Part shown: piece by piece, positions 1 through 5,052 of the stretch
Numbering within the stretch: the first letter of the stretch is position 1
How the letters are laid out: the number at the start of each line of letters is the position of its first letter
Assembly: GCA_946055445.1 (NCBI GenBank)
Contig: CAMGGF010000118.1
Coordinates: 1 to 5,052, forward strand
Direction: 5' to 3'
Source: an uncultured Ruminococcus sp.
GTDB lineage: Bacteria > Bacillota > Clostridia > Oscillospirales > Acutalibacteraceae
Length of the DNA: 5,052 nucleotides
Position numbers and translations under genes: made by a program
Notes under the pieces: generated by a model
The model's database searches: none
The model's input: only the letters and a program-made list of their open reading frames with translations
What the model was told of the DNA's origin: nothing

Positions 1-53
1 GAACGACACTAAGGTCGTTCCCTACGGTTGTAGGGGCGATTCACGAATCGCCC
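1..53. repeat. Triple-hairpin palindromic intergenic element (REP/MITE-like), cut by the window edge
   Basis: Three perfect inverted repeats follow one another with almost no gap. GAACGAC (1-7) pairs with GTCGTTC (14-20) around a 6-nt loop. CCCTAC (20-25) pairs with GTAGGG (30-35) around GGTT. GGGCGATTC (34-42) pairs with GAATCGCCC (45-53) around a minimal loop. Neighbouring arms share bases (C20, G34-G35), so the hairpins could partly compete with one another. From memory, intergenic palindromes of the type GTAGGGGCGAnnn...TCGCCC are dispersed in many copies in clostridial genomes, which fits a small non-autonomous mobile or REP-like element. Copy number cannot be seen in this window. There is no T-run after the last stem, so a simple intrinsic terminator for an upstream gene is less likely. 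Confidence 0.6.
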
Positions 54-94
54 GTGTAAATACAATAAATTAAAATTTACAGCAGGACAGGTGC

Positions 95-123
95 TTGCAA
101 GCCGGCAACGAATTTGCTACAAT
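95..123 (+). promoter_or_regulatory. Sigma-A-type promoter with extended -10 for the GNAT gene
   Basis: The -35 box is TTGCAA (95-100) and the -10 box is TACAAT (118-123), separated by exactly 17 bp. TG at 115-116, one base before the -10 box, makes it an extended -10. Transcription would start near position 130, leaving a short leader of about 30 nt before the ATG at 161. The assignment is from sequence match only. It also argues against in-frame starts at 95 (TTG) and 122 (ATG), because both would lie inside the promoter. Confidence 0.7.
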
Positions 124-144
124 GGGGAAAGGAAAAATCCTTGT

Positions 145-150
145 AAGGAG
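145..150 (+). promoter_or_regulatory. Ribosome binding site that fixes the GNAT start
   Basis: AAGGAG lies 10 nt before the ATG at 161 and is the only strong Shine-Dalgarno sequence in front of this reading frame. The alternative in-frame ATG at 122 is preceded by AT-rich sequence with no purine-rich site. An upstream AAGGA (129-133) and an intervening TCCTT (138-142) could form a small hairpin close to this site. Confidence 0.7.
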
Positions 151-160
151 AACAACCGAT

Positions 161-718
161 ATGCAAATCCGACCGATTGAAGAGCGCGACATTCCTACAC
201 TTGAACACATCTGCCTTGCAACAGCCGCGCCTGCGCTCAAAAAAGACGGTGCCGCGCGGGAAACTACGCTTTTGCTGTATAACCGTTGGTACACGCGCTG
301 TGCAAAAAAGCACTGCTTTACCGTAACCGACAACAGCGATACGCCCGTGGGGTACATACTCTGTGCGCCCGATTACCGCGCTTACAAACAATCGTTTCGC
401 GAACACGAATGCAAACAAATTCGGCGTTACGGATTTGCACGGTATATATACGCCTATTTTTCGCCGCGCGTACAGAAAAAATACGCAAAAACTTACCCCG
501 CACATTTGCACATTGACCTACTGCCCGCTTACCAAAATCACGGGGTGGGTACACAGTTGATGCAAACGCTGCAAAGCCATTTAAAAGAGATGGGCGTTTC
601 GGGAATTTTTTTGAGCGTCGGCAAGCAAAACAGCGGCGCCGTTCGTTTTTATAAGCGCAACGGGTTTCGCGTGCTGGATATCATCGGCGGCACGGTACTG
701 ATGGGTTGTAAACTGTAA
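161..718 (+). CDS. GNAT-family N-acetyltransferase (OGA-acetyltransferase-like)
   Basis: The 185-residue protein is predicted to transfer an acyl group from acyl-CoA to an unknown amine in the cytoplasm. It has the GNAT fold signatures in order: an N-terminal beta strand/helix start (MQIRPIEERDIPTLEHI), a VGYILCAP strand near residues 63-70, motif A with the acyl-CoA pyrophosphate loop Q125-N-H-G-V-G130, and motif B NSGAVRFYKRNGF (157-169). The segment HLHIDLLPAYQNHGVG (115-130) resembles the bacterial GNATs related to the acetyltransferase-like domain of O-GlcNAcases; that resemblance is recalled, not searched. Residues 71-114 form a long basic, aromatic insert before the HLHIDL strand. The start at 161 is chosen because of AAGGAG at 145-150 and because longer in-frame starts fall inside the promoter. 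No signal peptide or membrane segment is seen. The gene stands alone, converges on the aromatic operon and ends at its own terminator, so the neighbours give no clue to its substrate. Confidence 0.88.
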   Translation: MQIRPIEERDIPTLEHICLATAAPALKKDGAARETTLLLYNRWYTRCAKKHCFTVTDNSDTPVGYILCAPDYRAYKQSFREHECKQIRRYGFARYIYAYFSPRVQKKYAKTYPAHLHIDLLPAYQNHGVGTQLMQTLQSHLKEMGVSGIFLSVGKQNSGAVRFYKRNGFRVLDIIGGTVLMGCKL

Positions 719-736
719 TTTCTGAAAAAAGACAGA

Positions 737-771
737 AAAAAACCACTCGACGGGGGATCGGGTGGTTTTTT
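737..771. terminator. Bidirectional intrinsic terminator between the GNAT gene and the aro operon
   Basis: AAAAAACCACTCGA (737-750) pairs with TCGGGTGGTTTTTT (758-771) over 14 positions with one T-G wobble and a 7-nt loop, CGGGGGA. On the plus strand the stem ends in six T and continues as CTCTTTT, 19 nt after the GNAT stop codon. On the minus strand the same stem ends in seven T (complement of 736-742) followed by CTGTCTTTTTT. It therefore has the form of a terminator in both directions. It is the best candidate for ending the leftward operon too, which would give a 3' untranslated region of about 240 nt after pheA. Confidence 0.85.
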
Positions 772-983
772 CTCTTTTGTTGAAAAAGAAGGGGGAGAAA
801 TGAAAAAGTTCTCAAACAGAAGGGGGTAATTCTGTTTGGTCAAACCAAGTGTCTCTCTTGATTTGATGCTTTCAGTATAACGGCTAATTATTTCGATACA
901 ATAGCCATTTGTTGAACGTTTTGTAAACAAAAAATGAAGATTGCACCGCTTTTTGACACGGTTTTACAGAATTGTTGATGCTT
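772..983. other. Convergent intergenic region with no supported gene
   Basis: This is the untranslated stretch between the shared terminator and the pheA stop codon. It is AT-rich and has no credible coding frame: the reading frame spanning 649-930 on the minus strand is low-complexity, rich in P, S and F, and runs through the terminator. The only structures seen are the hairpin at 813-838, two copies of AGAAGGGGG (787-795 and 818-826) and a weak imperfect stem GGCTA (882-886) with TAGCC (902-906). If the operon transcript reaches the terminator at 737-771, this region is the 3' untranslated region of the aro mRNA. Confidence 0.6.
813..838 (-). terminator. Possible weak first terminator or 3' UTR hairpin of the aro operon
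   Basis: CAAACAGAA (813-821) and TTCTGTTTG (830-838) form a perfect 9-bp stem with an 8-nt loop. Read on the minus strand, the stem is followed by AGAACTTTTTC, so a short T-run comes five bases later; the plus-strand side has none. The stem has only three G-C pairs, so termination here would be inefficient. A 3'-end-protecting hairpin is an equal possibility. Confidence 0.35.
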
Positions 984-2135
984 TTACAAAATCTCCGTAT
1001 AACTGCCGAGATAGCAAAATTGGTCGGCGGCATTTTCCAATTCCGTAATCATTTGTCGGAAATTCTCGGAATACACCGAGGACTCCACATCAAAATAAAA
1101 CAAAAATTCGAAATCGCTGTTCGGCTTCGGTCGGCTTTCCAGTTTTAACAGGTTGATGTCCAGCGCGTAAAAGCGCGACAGCACATCGTAAAGCGCACCG
1201 GGGCGGTGCGGCAGGGTGAGCATTAAACTGGTTTTGTTTGCGCCTGTGAAAATTTCCAAATCCTTGCCGATGCAGATAAACCGCGTATAGTTGTTGCCCG
1301 AATTTTGAATGCTTTCCGACAGGCACGAAAGCGCATACAAATCTCTGCAATCTTTCGAACAAATCGCCGCAACATCGCGGCGGTCGCTTTGTGCCACGCG
1401 CTTTGCGGCGGCGGCGGTATTTTCACAAACCGTCACCTTTACGCCGTCCAGTCCCGCCAAAAATTTACTGCATTGATTGATGGCTTGCTCGTGTGAGAAA
1501 ATCTCTTTCACATCTGCAAGTTGCACGCCTTTTTGAGCAAGCAAACTGTGGTCCACTTTTAAGCGCACGCTTTTGACAATGTGGAATTTGTATTGATTCA
1601 TCAAATCATATACATGGTTGACAGAGCCTGCGGTACTGTTTTCAATCGGCAAAATACCGTAGCGGCAAAGCCCCTGCTGTACGGCGGCGAATACGCCTTC
1701 CCAATCTTTAAAGAACATAATGTCGGGATTTTTGAAAAGCCGTTCGCACGCAAGCGAAGAATACGCACCCTCCACGCCCTGACAGGCGACCACCGCCGTT
1801 TCGGGCAAATCGGATTTCGCGTATTTTTCCGCCGCTTTTAGAATTTGCGCAGAAAGCGGCGTGCCGTCCGCCTCTAAAAATTTGCGCTGATAGGAACGGG
1901 AAAGCCCCATAATATCGGCATACAACAGCCGCGTATATAAACTTAAATCCTTGTCGTCCGTCATTTCGCTGACGCGCTTTAACAGTTCGCGTTCACGGGT
2001 TTTGTCGAGTACGGGCTTGTTGTTCGCCTGCTTGTATTTTGCGACTTCCAACGAGACGCCCATTCGCTTTAAAAACAGCGGCACCAACTGCGCGTCGATA
2101 TCGTTGATTTGCTGTCGAAGGTCTTGTAAATCCAT
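984..2135 (-). CDS. pheA: Bifunctional chorismate mutase/prephenate dehydratase (P-protein)
   Basis: The 383-aa protein converts chorismate to prephenate and then to phenylpyruvate, the committed route to phenylalanine. Residues 1-85 are an AroQ-type chorismate mutase: R7, R24, K35, D44, R47 and E48 match the E. coli P-protein active-site residues R11, R28, K39, D48, R51 and E52 at a constant offset of four, and S79/Q83 match S84/Q88. The prephenate dehydratase domain (about 114-292) shows GVEGAYSSLA (120-129), PIENSTAGSV (163-172), SHEQAINQC (214-222) and the catalytic TRF motif (T284-R-F286). A C-terminal ACT domain (about 302-380) carries RPGALYDVL (311-319) and ESRP (333-336), the phenylalanine-binding elements, so feedback inhibition by phenylalanine is expected. 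In the usual GALV motif the V is replaced by Y. The ATG follows the aroC stop by 4 nt. GGGAG (2145-2149), inside the end of aroC, is the ribosome binding site with a 9-nt spacer. It is the last gene of the operon. Confidence 0.96.
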   Translation of the reverse strand: MDLQDLRQQINDIDAQLVPLFLKRMGVSLEVAKYKQANNKPVLDKTRERELLKRVSEMTDDKDLSLYTRLLYADIMGLSRSYQRKFLEADGTPLSAQILKAAEKYAKSDLPETAVVACQGVEGAYSSLACERLFKNPDIMFFKDWEGVFAAVQQGLCRYGILPIENSTAGSVNHVYDLMNQYKFHIVKSVRLKVDHSLLAQKGVQLADVKEIFSHEQAINQCSKFLAGLDGVKVTVCENTAAAAKRVAQSDRRDVAAICSKDCRDLYALSCLSESIQNSGNNYTRFICIGKDLEIFTGANKTSLMLTLPHRPGALYDVLSRFYALDINLLKLESRPKPNSDFEFLFYFDVESSVYSENFRQMITELENAADQFCYLGSYTEIL

Positions 2136-2139
2136 TTTT

Positions 2140-3216
2140 TCACACTCCCAAAAGCATATCCAAAACCGTAATCGCCGTCACCGCCTCCACCACGGGCACG
2201 GCGCGCGGCACAATGCACGGGTCATGACGCCCGACAATTCTTAATGTTTCTTCGGTTTTGGTTTCTAAATGCACGCTTTGCTGCGGTTTGGCGATAGACG
2301 CCGTGGGCTTTATTGCCACACGGAACACCACGGGCATACCCGAAGTAATCCCGCCCAAAATACCGCCGTGATTGTTGGTGACGGTGCGGATTTCGCCGTT
2401 TTCCGCCACGCAAAACGGGTCATTGTTTTCGCTGCCGCGCAAAGCACTGCCCGCAAAACCGCTGCCGAATTCCAAGCCTTTTACGGCGGGAATGCCGAAC
2501 AGATTTTTCGCAAGTTGATTTTCCACACCGTCAAACATCGGGTCCCCCACACCCGCAGGCAAACCCACAACGGCGCATTCAATCACACCGCCGACGGAAT
2601 CGCAGTTCATACGCGCTTCTTCGATTGCCGCCTGCATTTTTTCGCCCTGTTCGTTTGAGAGTACGGGAAACGGCTTTGCCGCGATATCGTCTGTTTGCAC
2701 ATAGACTTTGTCAAACGGCGTATCTTCTATGCCCGCGACAGACGCGATATGCGCGCGCACCGAAACGCCTTTTTCTTCGAGAATTTGCAGACAAATTGCA
2801 CCCGCAAAGCATAAGGGTGCGGTCAATCTGCCCGAAAAATGCCCGCCGCCTGCAATATCGTTAAATCCGTTATAACGCACCGCCGCGGCATAATCGGAAT
2901 GCGCAGGGCGAGGGGTCAGGCGCAAATTGTCATAATCCTGTGAGCGCGTATTGGTGTTTTCAATCATCACGCCGAGCGGCGCACCGCAGGTCACGCCGTC
3001 CAAAAGGCCCGAAAGTACCACGGGGCTGTCCGGCTCTTTGCGCGAAGTGGCAAACTTTGCCCTGCCCGGTGCGCGCCGCGCCATAAACGCGTGGACTCGT
3101 GTCTCATCTACCGCAAAGCCTGCGGGAAGTCCGTCAATCACCGCGCCGATGGCTTTGGAATGGGATTGCCCGAATACGGACACCTGTATGTTTTTACCCG
3201 TCAATATCGAGGACAT
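2140..3216 (-). CDS. aroC: Chorismate synthase
   Basis: The 358-aa enzyme converts 5-enolpyruvylshikimate-3-phosphate to chorismate by trans-1,4 elimination and needs reduced FMN. Visible family features are GQSHSKAIG (16-24) with active-site H19, RRAPGR (47-52), RPAHSDY (103-109) with the second catalytic H106, GGGHFSGRLTAP (123-134), the DSVGG segment in the middle, NNHGGILGG, and RHDPC..PRAVPVVEA (330-344). The length is normal for the compact bacterial form. The usual GESHG reads GQSHS, RPGHAD reads RPAHSD and GGRSSARET reads GGHFSGRLT. From memory these variants occur in clostridial AroC, so the enzyme is judged functional. The ATG is preceded by a near-perfect AGGAGG (3225-3230) with an 8-nt spacer. 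Start and ribosome binding site both lie within the last codons of aroA, giving a 23-bp overlap and probable translational coupling. Confidence 0.96.
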   Translation of the reverse strand: MSSILTGKNIQVSVFGQSHSKAIGAVIDGLPAGFAVDETRVHAFMARRAPGRAKFATSRKEPDSPVVLSGLLDGVTCGAPLGVMIENTNTRSQDYDNLRLTPRPAHSDYAAAVRYNGFNDIAGGGHFSGRLTAPLCFAGAICLQILEEKGVSVRAHIASVAGIEDTPFDKVYVQTDDIAAKPFPVLSNEQGEKMQAAIEEARMNCDSVGGVIECAVVGLPAGVGDPMFDGVENQLAKNLFGIPAVKGLEFGSGFAGSALRGSENNDPFCVAENGEIRTVTNNHGGILGGITSGMPVVFRVAIKPTASIAKPQQSVHLETKTEETLRIVGRHDPCIVPRAVPVVEAVTAITVLDMLLGV

Positions 3217-4471
3217 TTGCTTTTCCTCCTAATTTCTCAAAATCCGCAAAGAAATGCGGGTAGGATTTTTTAACCGCGTGTGCTTCGCGTATCGTCGTTT
3301 TTTCGCGCGCAACGGTAGCGGCAATCGCCATGGACATCACCATGCGGTGGTCATTAAAGCCGAACACATCGCCGCCGCGAATGCCCTCGCCGCCCCAAAT
3401 GACCAATCCGTCATCGGTTTCGGCGCAGACAACGCCCATATTGGTTAAACATTCGTTGACCGCCGCCAAGCGGTCGCTTTCTTTGATACGCAACCGTGCG
3501 GCATTGGTAACGGTGGTCACGCCCGTTTTACAGGCGGCCGCCGCAACAGACAAAATCGGCACCAAATCGGGAATGCCCGACGCATCAATCTGTACGCCTT
3601 TTAAGGGCGCAGGCGAAACCGTGACCGCGTCGCCGTCCACTTCGATTTTTGCGCCCATTTTCACGAGGACATCCAAAATTGCTTTGTCGCCTTGCACAGA
3701 GTGGAGATTTAAGCCCGTCACCGTCACAGGCGCGCCCAGCGCCCCCGCCGTTAAGAAAAATGCGGCATTTGACCAATCGCCGTCCACCGTAACCTGCCGC
3801 GGACTTTTGTAGGTTTGCCCGCCGCGGATTTTATAGGTGTTTTCCGCTGTTTCCACCGCAATGCCGAATGTGCGCAAAGTGGAAAGCGTCATATCAATAT
3901 AGGCTTTTGATTCTACGGGAGGCAGCAGTTCAATTTCGCTGTCGTCGGCGAGCAAGGGAAGGGCAAACAACAGCCCCGTTACATATTGCGAACTGACATT
4001 GCCTTTTAAAGTGAATTTTCCCGCCGTCAACTGCCCCGCCGTTTCAATCGGGAATACCCACGGCGGCGAAAATGTCACGCCGTGTGCGCCCATTGCGTTG
4101 CGCAAATCGGTCACAGGGCGTTCGGGCAGTCTGCCTTTCCCTGCAAACACGCCGTTTTTGCCGAGTGCAGACACCACAGGCAGTAAAAAGCGCAACGTGG
4201 AGCCGCTTTCGCCGCAGTCGAGTTGCACGGTCTCTGCTGCGTCTCTTACAATCGGTTCGACTGTGATTTCATTTTCCCCGTATTCGATATTTGCACCGAG
4301 CGTCCGCATACATTCCGCCGTTGCACGAATATCCTCGGACAGCACATTGCATTTCAGCACGGTCGGTGCGTCGGCAAGCGCGGCGGCAATTAACAAGCGG
4401 TGCGCGTCGGATTTAGAGGAAATCGCGGGAACGGTGCCGCAAAGCATTTGCGGTATAATTTCAATATTCAT
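3194..4471 (-). CDS. aroA: 3-phosphoshikimate 1-carboxyvinyltransferase (EPSP synthase)
   Basis: The 425-aa enzyme joins phosphoenolpyruvate and shikimate-3-phosphate to make EPSP, the sixth step of the shikimate pathway. It shows SKSDAHR (19-25, K20 and R25 binding substrates), CGESGSTLRF (86-95) with R94 for PEP, LPERPVTDL (115-123), SSQ (160-162) contacting shikimate phosphate, GDWSNAAF (231-238), IPDLVP with catalytic D302, RIKESDR (328-334) with E331 and R334, DHR (374-376) and KKSYPHF (401-407). All expected catalytic positions are present and the length is typical. The ATG at 4471 is chosen over the TTG two codons upstream because it gives the classic ATGA overlap with the aroB stop and follows AGGGGA by 7 nt. 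Compared with the E. coli NAGTAMRP loop, this protein reads ESGSTLRF: G is kept, T97 becomes S and P101 becomes F. It overlaps aroC by 23 bp. Confidence 0.96.
   Translation of the reverse strand: MNIEIIPQMLCGTVPAISSKSDAHRLLIAAALADAPTVLKCNVLSEDIRATAECMRTLGANIEYGENEITVEPIVRDAAETVQLDCGESGSTLRFLLPVVSALGKNGVFAGKGRLPERPVTDLRNAMGAHGVTFSPPWVFPIETAGQLTAGKFTLKGNVSSQYVTGLLFALPLLADDSEIELLPPVESKAYIDMTLSTLRTFGIAVETAENTYKIRGGQTYKSPRQVTVDGDWSNAAFFLTAGALGAPVTVTGLNLHSVQGDKAILDVLVKMGAKIEVDGDAVTVSPAPLKGVQIDASGIPDLVPILSVAAAACKTGVTTVTNAARLRIKESDRLAAVNECLTNMGVVCAETDDGLVIWGGEGIRGGDVFGFNDHRMVMSMAIAATVAREKTTIREAHAVKKSYPHFFADFEKLGGKANVLDIDG
3225..3230 (-). promoter_or_regulatory. Consensus ribosome binding site of aroC inside aroA
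   Basis: The minus strand reads AGGAGG, 8 nt before the aroC ATG. It is formed by the aroA codons for Leu-Gly-Gly (L414-G416), so terminating aroA ribosomes pass over it just before aroC initiates. It settles the aroC start. Confidence 0.85.
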
Positions 4472-5052
4472 TCGCAAATCCCCTGTTCTGTTACTTTTTT
4501 GAGCATTGCGGTATCGGTTTTATATAAAACGCATTCGCCCAAAGTTTTGGGCACAATCAGCGTGATTTTATCGCCGTCGCGCTTTTTATCGGACAGCGCG
4601 TGTGCAACCAAGTCCGCCGCGCGAAATTTGGTTTCGGTCGGCAAATGATATTTTTGCAAAACGGCAATCAATTCCGCAGTGCAATCGGTTTCGGTTAAGC
4701 CGCATTTGTACGCGCCGCGCGCCATCAGCACCATACCGATGGCAACGCCCTTGCCGTGCGACACGGAAAATTGACTGCACCCCTCGACCGCGTGCCCCAA
4801 GGTGTGGCCGAAGTTCAAAAGTCCGCGCAGTCCCAAATCGCGCTCATCTTTTTCCACAACATCGCGCTTAAAGGTCACACAGCGCGCAATGACGGTTTCA
4901 ATTTGCTCTTTTGCATCATTTTCCAGCAAAAAATCAAAAAATCCACGGCTGAAAATCGCGCCGTATTTAATGACCTCTGCCATACCGTCGGCGAAAATTT
5001 CGTCAGAAAGCGTGGACAGCGTTTGCGGGTCACAAAGCACCGCGCGCGGCTG
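4468..5052 (-). CDS. aroB: 3-dehydroquinate synthase, C-terminal part (cut by the right window edge)
   Basis: The visible 194 residues are the end of the NAD- and metal-dependent enzyme that cyclises DAHP to 3-dehydroquinate, the second step of the shikimate pathway. The frame is open to the last base, reading QPRAVLCDPQTL, the counterpart of the QPxAVxxDxxTL segment in the middle of AroB. The N-terminal NAD-binding Rossmann part, roughly 150-165 residues, therefore lies outside the window. Counting from the first visible residue, GMAEVIKYG (23-31) supplies metal ligand E26 and K29; LGLRGLLNFGHTLGHAVE (73-90) supplies ligand H83 plus N80 and H87; SHGKG (98-102) supplies ligand H99. All three zinc ligands of the family are thus present. 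The GTG near 5040 is an internal valine codon, not a start. The stop codon overlaps the aroA ATG as ATGA, so aroB is upstream in the same transcript and translation of aroA is probably coupled to it. Confidence 0.96.
   Translation of the reverse strand, partial: QPRAVLCDPQTLSTLSDEIFADGMAEVIKYGAIFSRGFFDFLLENDAKEQIETVIARCVTFKRDVVEKDERDLGLRGLLNFGHTLGHAVEGCSQFSVSHGKGVAIGMVLMARGAYKCGLTETDCTAELIAVLQKYHLPTETKFRAADLVAHALSDKKRDGDKITLIVPKTLGECVLYKTDTAMLKKVTEQGICE

Noticed and set aside
95..160. In-frame upstream starts (TTG at 95, ATG at 122) that would extend the GNAT protein.
   Set aside because: They lie in the -35 and -10 boxes of the predicted promoter, lack a ribosome binding site, and add residues not typical of the GNAT N-terminus.
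752..826. Three G5 runs as a possible G-quadruplex.
   Set aside because: The runs are separated by 26-34 bases and a nearby fourth G-run is only three bases and part of the terminator stem, so a stable quadruplex is unlikely.
800..829. A nine-codon reading frame (MKKFSNRRG) just after a GGGGGAG stretch.
   Set aside because: It lies beyond the GNAT terminator, the purine stretch is too close to the ATG for good initiation, and nothing downstream on that strand could be regulated by it.
845..915. A possible minus-strand promoter, TTGTAT-16 bp-TATACT.
   Set aside because: The -35 box matches only three of six consensus bases and no gene follows; AT-rich intergenic DNA gives such matches by chance.
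649..930. A 93-aa minus-strand reading frame covering the intergenic region.
   Set aside because: It runs through the terminator, has low-complexity P/S/F composition and no start signals.
934..978. A 14-codon plus-strand reading frame (MKIAPLFDTVLQNC).
   Set aside because: It has no ribosome binding site and no promoter, and it is antisense to the end of the aro transcript.
1194..1210. A GC-rich inverted repeat CGCACC/GGTGCG inside pheA.
   Set aside because: It encodes the conserved ACT-domain segment HRPGAL and is explained by coding constraint.
1404..1417. A short GCG trinucleotide run in pheA.
   Set aside because: It encodes the conserved alanine run after N239-T240 of the dehydratase domain and is not a meaningful repeat.
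3999..4502. Long plus-strand frames antisense to aroA (also 3330-3812).
   Set aside because: They are shadows of the well-supported aroA coding frame: no ribosome binding site, no family resemblance, and composition set by the opposite strand.

Overview
The window is mostly one leftward (minus-strand) operon for aromatic amino acid biosynthesis. On the left there is a single convergent acetyltransferase gene and, at the very edge, a palindromic repeat. The organism is most likely a low-to-mid GC Firmicute of the class Clostridia, possibly Oscillospirales or Ruminococcaceae-like. This rests on the fused chorismate mutase/prephenate dehydratase, the clostridial-type signatures recalled for the chorismate synthase (GQSHS, GGGHFSGR) and EPSP synthase (SKSDAHR, GDWSNAAF), the strong AGGAGG-type ribosome binding sites and the style of the intergenic palindrome. 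The taxonomic call is inference from recalled family members; no search was run.

Layout from left to right: 1-53 holds three back-to-back hairpins (a REP/MITE-like intergenic element cut by the window edge). Positions 95-123 carry a well-formed sigma-A promoter with an extended -10. Positions 161-718 (+) encode a 185-aa GNAT acetyltransferase. Positions 737-771 form an intrinsic terminator with A/T tracts on both sides, so it can serve both converging transcripts. Positions 772-983 contain no supported gene, only a second hairpin and a short direct repeat. Then on the minus strand come pheA (984-2135), aroC (2140-3216), aroA (3194-4471) and the C-terminal part of aroB (4468-5052, cut by the right edge).

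In transcription order the operon is aroB-aroA-aroC-pheA. The genes are packed very tightly: a 4-bp ATGA overlap (aroB/aroA), a 23-bp overlap (aroA/aroC) and a 4-bp gap (aroC/pheA). Each downstream ribosome binding site lies inside the preceding gene, so translational coupling is likely. The products cover 3-dehydroquinate formation, EPSP formation, chorismate formation, and then conversion of chorismate through prephenate to phenylpyruvate. The phenylalanine branch therefore sits at the operon's 3' end, with an ACT domain for phenylalanine feedback. DAHP synthase, dehydroquinase, shikimate dehydrogenase, shikimate kinase and prephenate dehydrogenase are not visible here and may lie beyond the right edge or elsewhere.

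I found no evidence of a new biological system. The observations that merit a second look are modest: the edge palindrome, the diverged chorismate synthase signatures, the OGA-like GNAT, the shared terminator and the extra hairpin in the convergent intergenic region.
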